Source: Algoriphagus faecimaris
Lineage (GTDB): Bacteria > Bacteroidota > Bacteroidia > Cytophagales > Cyclobacteriaceae
NCBI RefSeq assembly: GCF_900101705.1
Contig: NZ_FNAC01000013.1
Location: forward strand, 1 to 64,000
Direction: 5' to 3'
DNA: 64,000 nucleotides
Below the pieces are notes generated by a model that was not told where the DNA came from, did no database searches, and saw nothing but the letters and a program-made list of their open reading frames with translations. Every line of letters begins with the position of its first letter. Within the stretch, counting starts at the first letter, position 1. Positions 34,012 to 42,756 of this stretch are shown here, piece after piece. Both the position numbers and the translations under genes were made by a program.

Positions 34012-35113
34012 ACCCAAAGAGTATCTAATTCACGGTCTACTGTTTGTTCTTACGCTCGTAACCACCACTTTGGCTGGTGGGGAGTGGGTGTATGGGAAAT
34101 CTGTACTAGCAGATGGTGAAGACTTTCTCTCATGGAAGATATTTATGAAATCCACAGCGTTTTCCTTTTCTTTTATCGGGATTTTGTTGATTCATGAGTT
34201 GGGGCACTTTTTTACATCTATTTATCATAAGGTTAAATGCTCTCTTCCCTTCTTTATTCCTGCATGGTTAGGTTTTATAGGAGCCCCCTCAATTGGGACT
34301 TTCGGCGCTATCATTCGAATGAAGGGCTTTATAAATTCAAGAAAAAAGTTTTTTGATATTGGTGTAGCAGGACCTTTAGCAGGTTTTGTGATAGCCATAT
34401 TCGTTTTATCCTATGGTTTTTTGACTTTGCCTCCTGCGGAATATATTTATGAAATTCATCCTGAGTACGCGGATCCTAACTTTGAGGGTTACGATGAAGA
34501 GGTTCTTGATTTCAGACTTGGTGATAACTTATTATTTGGCCTAATGGGCAGCCTTCTTGCCGATCCTGAGAGACTACCTGAAATGTCAGAGGTCATTCAT
34601 TATCCCTATCTCTTTGCAGGTTATTTAGCTTTGTTTTTCACGGCTCTCAATCTTCTGCCCATTGGTCAACTCGATGGAGGTCATGTTATTTTTGGTCTTT
34701 TTCCTAGAAGACATGCCCATATTTCTTTGGTAGCTTACACATTATTCATAGGTTATGCAGGGCTGGGTATGATTAGTCCTTACATGCCTTTTGAGGATTT
34801 GATTTTTTGGATCCCGTTCTACTTGGCATTTTTGTTTTTCTGTTTCCAAAGGACAGGACTTGAGTTACAAACTCGATTAACCATTATTTTCACTTTAGCA
34901 GCAGTACAATACGCCATTTCTTATTTTCAGCCTCAATTAGAAGGGTATCAAGGATGGTTGTTTTTTGGCTTTCTGTTGGGGAGATTGATGGGGGTGAGGC
35001 ATCCTGAGGTTAGCGGCTTCAAACCATTGGATAGAAAAAGAAAAATAATCGGCTGGCTGGCTTTGTTGATTTTCATTTTGTGCTTTTCCCCGCAGCCATT
35101 TATATTTGAGTAG
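34004..35113 (+). CDS. Site-2-protease-like M50 intramembrane metalloprotease
   Basis: A polytopic membrane protease of about 369 residues cutting substrates within or near the membrane. The zinc motif is LLIHELGHFF (HExxH) in the second TM segment, and the third ligand motif is LPIGQLDGGHVIF (about residue 220). The long loop between them (about residues 135-180) is cytoplasmic or periplasmic. The start ATG at 34004 overlaps the HAD gene stop; an earlier in-frame TTG at 33989 is less likely. S2P proteins often regulate sigma factors, but no anti-sigma gene is adjacent. Confidence 0.85.
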   Translation: MYKPKEYLIHGLLFVLTLVTTTLAGGEWVYGKSVLADGEDFLSWKIFMKSTAFSFSFIGILLIHELGHFFTSIYHKVKCSLPFFIPAWLGFIGAPSIGTFGAIIRMKGFINSRKKFFDIGVAGPLAGFVIAIFVLSYGFLTLPPAEYIYEIHPEYADPNFEGYDEEVLDFRLGDNLLFGLMGSLLADPERLPEMSEVIHYPYLFAGYLALFFTALNLLPIGQLDGGHVIFGLFPRRHAHISLVAYTLFIGYAGLGMISPYMPFEDLIFWIPFYLAFLFFCFQRTGLELQTRLTIIFTLAAVQYAISYFQPQLEGYQGWLFFGFLLGRLMGVRHPEVSGFKPLDRKRKIIGWLALLIFILCFSPQPFIFE

Positions 35114-35117
35114 AAGC

Positions 35118-35151
35118 AAAAAAAGCGGGCCATCAACCCGCTTAGCTTTTA
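35118..35151. terminator. Bidirectional intrinsic terminator
   Basis: AAGCGGG (35123-35129) and CCCGCTT (35137-35143) form the stem; A-runs on the left and T-rich DNA on the right serve both the M50 gene (plus) and the rhodanese gene (minus), which converge here. Confidence 0.75.
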
Positions 35152-35159
35152 GTTTATTA

Positions 35160-35456
35160 TTAAAGGTCTCTAAAAGCGATAATTCCGCCCAAGACATTTC
35201 TGACTTTTGAAAAACCCTTTGATTCTAAGAATTTCTTGGCGTTTCCGCTTCTTGCACCACTTCGGCAGTGAATGATGATTTCATCCTCCTTATGATTTTC
35301 TAACTCGTCTAGTTGACTGGGAAGATCGGCTAGGGGGATATTTTTTGCTCCGAGATTATCATCGTCATATTCCCATTCTTCTCGCACATCTAGAAATACG
35401 AATTTATCTTTTTTGTCCAGTCTCTCTTTGAGTTCACTTACAGTAATATCTTCCAT
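35160..35456 (-). CDS. Rhodanese-like domain protein
   Basis: A 98-residue single rhodanese domain: FVFLDVREEWEYD in the first strand and the active-site loop HCRSGARSGN with Cys64 as the sulfur-carrying residue. No signal peptide, so it acts in the cytoplasm as a sulfurtransferase or, as a domain of GlpE-type proteins, in sulfur trafficking. The active-site loop length of six residues fits sulfur, not phosphatase (Cdc25) chemistry. Convergent with the M50 gene. Confidence 0.9.
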   Translation of the reverse strand: MEDITVSELKERLDKKDKFVFLDVREEWEYDDDNLGAKNIPLADLPSQLDELENHKEDEIIIHCRSGARSGNAKKFLESKGFSKVRNVLGGIIAFRDL

Positions 35457-35458
35457 GA

Positions 35459-37267
35459 TTATTTAACTAGTATTCTTTTTGTTTTCAAGCCTGAGGGTGT
35501 CATCACATGTAAGACGTACACCCCAGATTTTTGTCCAGTAAAATTAATAATTTCTCCTTTGGTAGTCACCTCTTTTGCAGGCAAAATTTCTCTTCCAAAG
35601 GAGTCAAATAGTTGGCTGTAAAGAATGTCAGCCTCTACCGTCAGTATAGTAGACACAGGGTTAGGGTAAATTCGCAACTCGCTATCAGGCAACTCAGCGT
35701 CTCCAAATGGAGAGGTTAAACTAAGGTGTGGTCGAATCATCAAAGCTCCTCTAACCTCTTCATTTTGAGCCCATGCTCCACGCACATTGTAGAAGATTTC
35801 CTCTCCTTGATCGTTGTTTTTATCTAATCCTACGTGGATAAATTCATTAGTAAACTGAGCAAATCCAATATAAAATTCCTCGGTTACTTGAATGGTGGTG
35901 TCTATAGGGAAATAAGCCAAACTTCCATTTTCAGATCTTGGTACCAAAACTTCCTCGCGATACACCGCTGGCTCATCCAAATCCTGATAAATCAAAATAT
36001 CAATAGGTTGGTCGGCCTGACTGGGATCGGTGAAATTTATGGAAATGCCCTGAATGTAGAGGGATTGTGGTATTTCGTATCTAACTACCAATTCTCCCGA
36101 TCGTTGATTGATTCCAGCTGCATAATCAGGGTTTCCTGTATCATAGGCCAAGTAATCTCGTAATGGAAATGTGCTTCTGACAGTGTCGTTTGCTCTAAGA
36201 TCAATATTGGAATAGAAAGTAGTATCTCTTTCTAGTATGGTAAAAAATTCCCGGTCACCTGTGGTAAGATAGGTTTCTAATATCAGTTCAGTTTCAGATT
36301 CAAACTTTTCAAAAGAAGAAAGATCGTTGCTTATGAAAGCGCGTCTTTCTGAAGCATTGGGCACAGGGTTAAATGGCGTATTTTGGTTGATGGGAATTGT
36401 ATTTTCGGCGTCGCCCACGAATACCGAGTATTCCATAGCCCGAAATCTGTTCTCTAAGTTGAAAAACTCATTAGATATTGGGCTGAAATTTTCAGCGGAA
36501 AATGAATCTAACAAGAAATAAGGTATCGCCCCATAGTTTCCAATTAGAAACTGATTAGGCTGGGTCAAGGCTCGGTCAGAGATGGAAGGAGGCGCTCCTA
36601 TAGGAGTGGGGGTAAGCAGGATATAATTTACTATCCATGCATCAAATGGCCCGGACAGCCTTGCTTCATTATAGAAGCGAAATTTAAAGTTTTCGTGAAA
36701 ATACTCAGCTTCTACAGAAATTGTCTCTCGAGTAAAGTTTTCTGAGTCTCTTTCTATTCCTCCATTTACTGACCAGACGGTAGTCCAAAGACTATCAGCA
36801 TCCAAAAATTGAAGCACTAGCCGGTCATTTTCATCGGGTAATTCTGCTTTGCCTCCAGCTTGCCAGAAAAACGTCAAAGTAAGTGTATTGACATCCAATG
36901 GTGTCAAATCAAATTCCTGTGAAGTCAAAAGATCTGCAAACCCCTGGTCTCTGACCTCTCTGGAGTAGGGTCTGCCTGATGCGTCTACACCATCAAAAAC
37001 AAGAGCCCCGAAGGAGGGTAAATTATTTCCAATGGTTTCTGAATAAATCACTCCATCGAAATCCCAAGCTAGGGTGTCTAGGCCTTGACTAAAATCATCC
37101 CAAAATGGGATAAGAGCTGTATTCGAAATTCTTGAGTGTTGATTTGCAAGAGCGGCTTTGAATTTCTGCTGAGGAATTGCCTTGAACTCCACAAACTGGC
37201 CAAAAGCAACCTCAGATCCACAAAGGAGACCAATAAATAAAAGAGGTATGTAAAGGGTCTTTCTCAA
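35459..37267 (-). CDS. Secreted T9SS-sorted beta-rich protein
   Basis: A 602-residue exported protein with signal peptide (residues 1-23, cleaved near VAFGQ) and a type-A T9SS C-terminal sorting domain: LRIYPNPVSTILTVEA, then FTGQKSGVYVLHVMT and a terminal KTKRILVK. The central part lacks known enzymatic motifs and looks like immunoglobulin/jellyroll-type beta domains of surface or extracellular proteins. Function unknown. It ends 2 bases before the rhodanese start and starts 6 bases after the PASTA gene, so the three genes form a minus-strand run. Confidence 0.82.
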   Translation of the reverse strand: MRKTLYIPLLFIGLLCGSEVAFGQFVEFKAIPQQKFKAALANQHSRISNTALIPFWDDFSQGLDTLAWDFDGVIYSETIGNNLPSFGALVFDGVDASGRPYSREVRDQGFADLLTSQEFDLTPLDVNTLTLTFFWQAGGKAELPDENDRLVLQFLDADSLWTTVWSVNGGIERDSENFTRETISVEAEYFHENFKFRFYNEARLSGPFDAWIVNYILLTPTPIGAPPSISDRALTQPNQFLIGNYGAIPYFLLDSFSAENFSPISNEFFNLENRFRAMEYSVFVGDAENTIPINQNTPFNPVPNASERRAFISNDLSSFEKFESETELILETYLTTGDREFFTILERDTTFYSNIDLRANDTVRSTFPLRDYLAYDTGNPDYAAGINQRSGELVVRYEIPQSLYIQGISINFTDPSQADQPIDILIYQDLDEPAVYREEVLVPRSENGSLAYFPIDTTIQVTEEFYIGFAQFTNEFIHVGLDKNNDQGEEIFYNVRGAWAQNEEVRGALMIRPHLSLTSPFGDAELPDSELRIYPNPVSTILTVEADILYSQLFDSFGREILPAKEVTTKGEIINFTGQKSGVYVLHVMTPSGLKTKRILVK

Positions 37268-37273
37268 GTTGTA

Positions 37274-38035
37274 TCAATCAGGATCTTTTGATATCCATAA
37301 ATCTACGATTTCTCCTGTTTTTACTTGGCTGTCTCGCTCGGGACTTTGTCGGAAAACAAAGCCAACGGGAATTGTATCGTTTTGGAGATAATTTTTGTTT
37401 CCAATTCTTAGCCCAGAACCCAAGATTAAAAATTCTGCGTCCACCTCATCTAAACCAATAAAATTAGGTACGCTGAGTACTTGATTTCCAATTCCGTCTC
37501 CCACCACCAAATCAATTTTAGCGCCTTTAGGAACCTCAAAGCCTTCTTCAACATTTACGCCGCGGTATTTTTGTTCTAAGACCACATTGATCCCTATATC
37601 TGGCACATAAATGAGTTCTCCTCGCTCCAGACCGTTATTAGCTAAAATTTCCTGGACATTTTTAAGCTGCAAATTGACAAGATTAGGCATCTTAATTAAA
37701 GGTGCATTTCTGGCATTTAGAGTCAAATAAATTTTTCTTTCTTTTTTGACCTGCTCCTCAGCAGGGGGAAGCTGTTTTAAGACAGCGAGAGGCTTTTCAT
37801 CTGTACTAAAGGCGGAATCTGGTGTCACCACATAGTTGAGCCCGCTGGCTTCTAAAATCTGAACGCTTTCTTCAAATGTATACCCTTCGAGATCTGGAAC
37901 TGAGACAGTCTCTCCATGATGCGTATACATGGGTAAATAAATCTTTAAAAGAAAGAACCCCAGCAATAAAGAGAATGCAATAATGAGGGAAAGATTGATG
38001 AGGATTTTTTTCAAGGAGTGACCCAAGGTGCTCAT
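37274..38035 (-). CDS. PASTA-domain membrane protein
   Basis: A protein of about 253 residues with an N-terminal TM anchor (about residues 10-35) followed by three PASTA repeats: SVPDLEGYTFEESVQILEAS (about 48-67), KMPNLVNLQLKNVQEILANN and SVPNFIGLDEVDAEFLILGS, each with the beta-alpha pattern and intervening long strands. PASTA domains bind muropeptides or the peptidoglycan stem; in Bacteroidota this protein is often near D-Ala-D-Ala ligase or RluA genes (not here). ATG at 38035 was chosen over an upstream in-frame TTG. A cell-wall sensing or septal role is inference. Confidence 0.85.
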   Translation of the reverse strand: MSTLGHSLKKILINLSLIIAFSLLLGFFLLKIYLPMYTHHGETVSVPDLEGYTFEESVQILEASGLNYVVTPDSAFSTDEKPLAVLKQLPPAEEQVKKERKIYLTLNARNAPLIKMPNLVNLQLKNVQEILANNGLERGELIYVPDIGINVVLEQKYRGVNVEEGFEVPKGAKIDLVVGDGIGNQVLSVPNFIGLDEVDAEFLILGSGLRIGNKNYLQNDTIPVGFVFRQSPERDSQVKTGEIVDLWISKDPD

Positions 38036-38113
38036 TTGTTTAGTGTGCAATAAGTAAAGATAATCGGAATTAAATAGTCTCCCAAGCGTAGGCTGGAACA
38101 GATTTCTAGTGAC

Positions 38114-38149
38114 AAAAAATAAGCCGAAGAGTTCGTTTCGGCTTATTTT
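38114..38149 (-). terminator. Intrinsic terminator after the M43 metalloprotease gene
   Basis: A 13-bp perfect stem (38116-38128 and 38137-38149; core AAGCCGAA/TTCGGCTT) with an 8-base loop. On the minus strand a T-rich run follows. It lies beyond the stop of the M43 gene and before the PASTA gene. Confidence 0.85.
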
Positions 38150-38152
38150 AAT

Positions 38153-41100
38153 TTATCTTAATATGATTCTTCTAACTTCATTGACAGATCTACTGGTAAT
38201 TTTGACAATGTAAAGACCCGGTTTAAAAATATCTCTGCTAAAGGTGTAGGTCTGATTTAGGGTAGATGGGTAACTTACTTCATGGACTACCGCACCGGTA
38301 CTTGAAATGATTTGAATGTTGACTTCCTCATAGACTGGGAGATTAAAGGCAATGTTGAAGTAGTCTGTAGCTGGATTTGGATAGATTACAGCACTTCCTT
38401 CTCCTGGGATTACTGGTTCTGGATTGGCGCTGAGGAATAACTCAATATTATCAAGGTAGATGCTATTGTTTCCTTCAGAGGCTTGATCGATTACCAGAGC
38501 AAGTCTGATTTCTGAGCCAGAGGCACCAGTAAAATCAGTTAGATTGATATAGGTCCTACGAAAATCTTCTCTATTATTTGGATTTGCTTCCCCCCCTGTT
38601 ACTGTTGTTAAATCACTACCTGTTAATTCGAATACATCTTCGTAATTGTCACCTCCATCTCTACTCACCAAAACACTCAATTTGGTATCAGGACTAACTT
38701 GTCCAGCAGCTAAGTCAAAGAATAAGCTAGCTTGGATTTCATTGGATAAATCAAAAATCGGAGAACCTAACCAATAAGATTTGTCACTTATTTGCTCCCG
38801 AAGCTCCAGTGCTCTACTAGAAGTAGGTCCAATAGCAACGGCTAGTGGTTGCCAGGAGGTATCATCTGATTCCGGATTTAGCACTGCCCAACCTCCTAGA
38901 CTTGGTGTAGAATTAAAATTTTGTCTCCAAGGAATGGTCACTGTTTCACTACTCTCAATAATGTATCTAGTCAGGTTACTTTCTGTATCCGAATTTTGAT
39001 CAAAATTTGGAAGTAATAAAGTATAGTCTATCCTGTTTTTACCTGTTCTAGTGGTGTTTGTCCCGTTTAATATGAAAGTTTCTCCTGGTAAAACTGAGCC
39101 ACCAGTAGCTAAAAAGCTGCTTATATCTCCTCCATTTGTTTGCTTAGATAAAACTAGGCTAGATATTGGTAGATTACCTGTATTTGTGACTGATAAGGAT
39201 TCGTTTTCATATCGACCATCTGAAATAGGCGAGGGTACTAACAATTCATTTAAAGTTAATTCGTAACGGAATTCCTCTGAAGGAAGAATACGGATATTTT
39301 TGAGGAAAATATTGTTTCCATAAGCGTTTTGCGTAATCAAACCTATTCTCACTTTTCCTAGATCTGCAAAGTCCTTTAGATTGACTATTTCTGTCCTAAA
39401 TTGAGAATTATTAGTAGGAAAAAACTCTTCTAGAGAAGGAGGGACCGTCGTTAAAGATTGTCCTGCTTTTTGATAGGTAGCGTTGGCTATGTCAAAATTA
39501 TTTCCACAATCTTCTGATACGGCTACAAAAAGAAAGTCTTGAAACCCGCCTTGATTATAGGTGGAATGAGCCATTTCAAAAACCAGTTGAGCGTCGGGGT
39601 ATTTTTCCAAATCGATGACAGGGGTGATTAATAGATCCTGCTCTCCCTGAGCCTCATACTCGAAGTGTCTGATGTAAATAAGTTCTTGAGATTCGCCTGA
39701 AATAGTCCTTGTTATAGGTTCCCAACCAAAGCTACCGTCTGGATTCTGATTGGTCCATCCTTCTGGAAGCACAGGTAAATTTAAGGCAAAAGGTAATTCT
39801 ATTTCCTGCTGTATTCTTGGAGATGAACTTACCGTGTTATTAGCGCTATTTTCATCAGGCTGATTATTGACGGTAACAATTTGGAATTCAACTTCATTAT
39901 TGGAGCCTAACGTAAATCCGTTAAATTCTAAAACTTGATTTTCTCCAGTTTCTAGGTCAAAAGAGAAGTTCTTTGATTCGACTAGCGCATTATTGACTCT
40001 AAATTCAACTACCGTGGATGTCAGCGTATTACTTCCGGCGTTGGTAACCTCAATAGAAGGAATTATAAAAGGATCGCAAGCGAAATCACCTGGGCTGATT
40101 AATTGAGTAATGGCGAGGTCAAAGTCTTCCAGAACAGGCTCTTCAGTTGCGAAATTATTCACTAAACTTACCCTTCTCGGACTATTCTCTAAAACCACAT
40201 CAAAACGCTCAACTTGTCCTAGGGTAAACAGATTCATGCAAGCATCCGGAGTATAATCCATGAAGTTTTGAATCATATCATTTGATCCACAGCTATTCCT
40301 CGAAATATTAACCGAACAAGAATTATTTGAATTGTCTTGTCTGGGAGTGTCCTCCACAAAATCATCAACATCACATCCACCATCACCCCAAATATGTCTT
40401 AGACCAAAAAAATGCCCTACTTCATGGGTGGCTGTTCTTCCTAATGAAGCACTAATTGCACTGCCTCCCGTACCGAAAAACCTATAATCCACGGTGACTC
40501 CATCAGCAATTGAAGTCGACGGTGAAAAGTTTAAACCAGGGAGATCTGAAATAGGAAAAGAGGCATACCCAATAAAGGGCTGCTCCAGAGGTACCACCCA
40601 CAGGTTCATGTAAAATTCAGGATTCCATTGGGAAGTTTGCCCTATTAAAATGGCGTCCTGCGGATTGTAAGTATTTTGTGGTCCTTCCACTCTGACGATT
40701 CCGTCCGTTGGAATTCCATTTGGATCACGGGTAGCTAATACAAACTCAATTTGTGAGTCGGCAGCGACGTCCTGAAATTCAAATGGAGTTCTGTTGGCAT
40801 CGGGATTTTGCCTTCTGAAGTCCTCGTTTAGAATACGGATTTGAGATTCAATTTGAGATAAGGGGATATTCGTGCCTGTGCCGACTGCCTCACCTCGATG
40901 GATGACATGAACGACCACGGGGATTTTACGTACTTCGTTTTGGGTCCGACTGAAAAGCTGAGGCTGGGATCTCTTTTTTTCAATCTCACCTTGCATCCAG
41001 CTTTCCAGGAATTCTTTTGACCCGAAATAGCCCATCTCTTTTTCGATCAACTGCTCTAAGACACCATGAGCACACTTTTCGGTATGTTCATGTGAATCCC

Positions 41101-41230
41101 TAGAGCCTACTCCTGAAAACTGATCAAAAGGTTTTAATTCGAATGTTTGAGCATAGCCAAGAGTAGAAGCAAAAAAAGCTCCCAAGAGGAGCATAGTAGT
41201 TTTTGCAAAAAATCGGAAATCAATATTCAT
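38153..41230 (-). CDS. M43-family (pappalysin/cytophagalysin) zinc metalloprotease, T9SS cargo
   Basis: A 1025-residue secreted endopeptidase. Signal peptide (about residues 1-27, cleaved near GYAQT), then a prodomain, then a metzincin catalytic domain with HExxHxxGxxH at His269-Glu270, His273 and His279 and the Met-turn region NFMDYTPDACMNLFTLGQ. It is followed by several beta-sandwich domains and a C-terminal T9SS type-A sorting domain (VIYPNPATDYFNIAF ... RRIILR). It probably degrades extracellular proteins, with metal held by the three histidines and the metzincin Asp. Its start lies 11 bases after the NifU-like stop. Complete. Confidence 0.94.
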   Translation of the reverse strand: MNIDFRFFAKTTMLLLGAFFASTLGYAQTFELKPFDQFSGVGSRDSHEHTEKCAHGVLEQLIEKEMGYFGSKEFLESWMQGEIEKKRSQPQLFSRTQNEVRKIPVVVHVIHRGEAVGTGTNIPLSQIESQIRILNEDFRRQNPDANRTPFEFQDVAADSQIEFVLATRDPNGIPTDGIVRVEGPQNTYNPQDAILIGQTSQWNPEFYMNLWVVPLEQPFIGYASFPISDLPGLNFSPSTSIADGVTVDYRFFGTGGSAISASLGRTATHEVGHFFGLRHIWGDGGCDVDDFVEDTPRQDNSNNSCSVNISRNSCGSNDMIQNFMDYTPDACMNLFTLGQVERFDVVLENSPRRVSLVNNFATEEPVLEDFDLAITQLISPGDFACDPFIIPSIEVTNAGSNTLTSTVVEFRVNNALVESKNFSFDLETGENQVLEFNGFTLGSNNEVEFQIVTVNNQPDENSANNTVSSSPRIQQEIELPFALNLPVLPEGWTNQNPDGSFGWEPITRTISGESQELIYIRHFEYEAQGEQDLLITPVIDLEKYPDAQLVFEMAHSTYNQGGFQDFLFVAVSEDCGNNFDIANATYQKAGQSLTTVPPSLEEFFPTNNSQFRTEIVNLKDFADLGKVRIGLITQNAYGNNIFLKNIRILPSEEFRYELTLNELLVPSPISDGRYENESLSVTNTGNLPISSLVLSKQTNGGDISSFLATGGSVLPGETFILNGTNTTRTGKNRIDYTLLLPNFDQNSDTESNLTRYIIESSETVTIPWRQNFNSTPSLGGWAVLNPESDDTSWQPLAVAIGPTSSRALELREQISDKSYWLGSPIFDLSNEIQASLFFDLAAGQVSPDTKLSVLVSRDGGDNYEDVFELTGSDLTTVTGGEANPNNREDFRRTYINLTDFTGASGSEIRLALVIDQASEGNNSIYLDNIELFLSANPEPVIPGEGSAVIYPNPATDYFNIAFNLPVYEEVNIQIISSTGAVVHEVSYPSTLNQTYTFSRDIFKPGLYIVKITSRSVNEVRRIILR

Positions 41231-41241
41231 TCAAATAAGGC

Positions 41242-41490
41242 TTAAGCAACAGTTAAATTTACAGCCTCTACTCGAGTGATTTCAGGAATAGCTCTTTTAA
41301 TCGCCTCTTCCACCCCAGCTTTCAATGTCATGGAAGACATAGGACAAGATCCACAATTACCAAGCATTTCGATCTTGAGCACCATATCCTCCGTCAATTC
41401 TACAATCCTCACATTGCCTCCATCTGCCTCTAAATAAGGTCTGATCGTATCAAGGGCAAATTCAATCTGTTCTTTTAATTCTTGTTGCAT
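41242..41490 (-). CDS. NifU-like C-terminal domain protein (Fe-S scaffold)
   Basis: An 82-residue stand-alone NifU C-terminal domain: LDTIRPYLEADGGNVRIVEL and the CxxC in GNCGSCPMSSMTLKAGVE. It carries or delivers a [4Fe-4S] cluster for apoprotein maturation. Encoded 7 bases after the Mrp-type ATPase gene, as in other genomes where the two work in cluster assembly. Normal family length. Confidence 0.93.
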   Translation of the reverse strand: MQQELKEQIEFALDTIRPYLEADGGNVRIVELTEDMVLKIEMLGNCGSCPMSSMTLKAGVEEAIKRAIPEITRVEAVNLTVA

Positions 41491-41497
41491 TTTGTAT

Positions 41498-42592
41498 TTA
41501 TGCTTTAATTTCTACTATTTCTGTCTTTTTTGCTGAGGCGTTGCGAATAGCAATTTGTCTTGCGACAGCTTCGGCTAGATTCATATACGCATTCTTGGTG
41601 ATTCCGTTTTTCAGCACGGCTGGAAAACCTGTATCACCACTCTCCCTTATACTCTGAACGATGGGGATTTCTCCCAAGAATGGCACCTGATACTTTTCAG
41701 CAAGCTTTCTTCCTCCTTCTTTTCCAAATAGGTAATACTTGTTATCGGGAAGTTCTTCAGGTGTAAAGTAAGCCATATTTTCTACAACACCTAAAACGGG
41801 GACATTAATTTGAGGCTGTTTAAACATCGATAGCCCTTTGCTCGCATCCGCTAAAGCGACTTTTTGGGGAGTGGTCACGATAACTGCTCCAGTCACAGGA
41901 ACCGTTTGCACCATGGTCAAGTGGATGTCTGAAGTCCCTGGGGGCAAGTCGATTAATAAATAATCTAACTCTCCCCACTCTACATCGGATATAAATTGTC
42001 TCAAAGCCGAACTAGCCATTGGACCTCTCCAAACCACAGCAGAATCAGTTGGGGTCAGAAAGCCAATAGACATTAATTTCACCCCATATTGCATGATTGG
42101 GATAATAATATTTTTATCACCTACTTTTTTGACAGAGGGCTGCTCTCCTTCTACATTAAACATGGTAGGAATCGAAGGCCCCGAGATATCCGCATCTATC
42201 AAACCCACTTTGGCTCCAGTTTCTGCCAAAGAAACAGCTAGGTTTACTGCTGTGGTAGATTTTCCTACACCGCCCTTACCTGAGGCAATTGCGATGATAT
42301 TTTTTACCTGGGGCAAAATCGGAGTCGCATCTCTGATGGTAGTGACTTGAGAAGTCATATTGATTTCCCACTGAATTCCTTTTCCAAAATCATCCTCCAA
42401 AACTTCCAAACAATTATTCTTTATCACTTCCTTTAAGGGACAGGCTGGAGTGGTCAAGACTACATTAAAGCTTATTTTTCCCTCCGTAATTTCTATCGCT
42501 TGGATCATTCCCAAAGTGACTAAGTCCTTTTTCAGATCTGGATCGTCTACTTTGGAGAGGGATTTTAATATGGCTTCTTTGGTGATTTGCAT
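41498..42592 (-). CDS. apbC: Mrp/NBP35-family P-loop ATPase for Fe-S cluster transfer
   Basis: A 364-residue cytosolic carrier of Fe-S clusters. The N-terminus (about residues 1-85) is a MIP18/DUF59 domain (LSKVDDPDLKKDLVTLGMI), followed by the ATPase with deviant Walker A GKGGVGKST (about residues 103-111), VGLIDADISGPS and the Walker B-like DYLLIDLPPGTSD. The CxxC seen in eukaryotic NBP35 is not apparent near the C-terminus in this form. It is co-transcribed with the NifU-like gene. Full length. Confidence 0.93.
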   Translation of the reverse strand: MQITKEAILKSLSKVDDPDLKKDLVTLGMIQAIEITEGKISFNVVLTTPACPLKEVIKNNCLEVLEDDFGKGIQWEINMTSQVTTIRDATPILPQVKNIIAIASGKGGVGKSTTAVNLAVSLAETGAKVGLIDADISGPSIPTMFNVEGEQPSVKKVGDKNIIIPIMQYGVKLMSIGFLTPTDSAVVWRGPMASSALRQFISDVEWGELDYLLIDLPPGTSDIHLTMVQTVPVTGAVIVTTPQKVALADASKGLSMFKQPQINVPVLGVVENMAYFTPEELPDNKYYLFGKEGGRKLAEKYQVPFLGEIPIVQSIRESGDTGFPAVLKNGITKNAYMNLAEAVARQIAIRNASAKKTEIVEIKA

Positions 42593-42704
42593 GGATTCAA
42601 GGCTAAATTTTTCGCAAGTTAGGATTTAGACTTTGCTTTGTGAAACTTAGTACTAACAATGATGCTGCTTTTTTAACTTACCAAAGCCCCAAATAGTTAT
42701 TGAT

Positions 42705-42739
42705 TTTGGTAGTCTAATTGGCAGGCTGCATTAACTTTG
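42705..42739 (+). promoter_or_regulatory. Likely dnaG promoter
   Basis: TAACTTTG at 42732-42739 fits the Bacteroidota TAnnTTTG element exactly; the upstream TTTG (42705-42708) is 23 bases away, longer than the usual 18-19. A short leader of about 10-15 bases to the ATG at 42757 would follow, which supports that start. Confidence 0.4.
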
Positions 42740-42756
42740 TCCTAATTCAAGCAAGG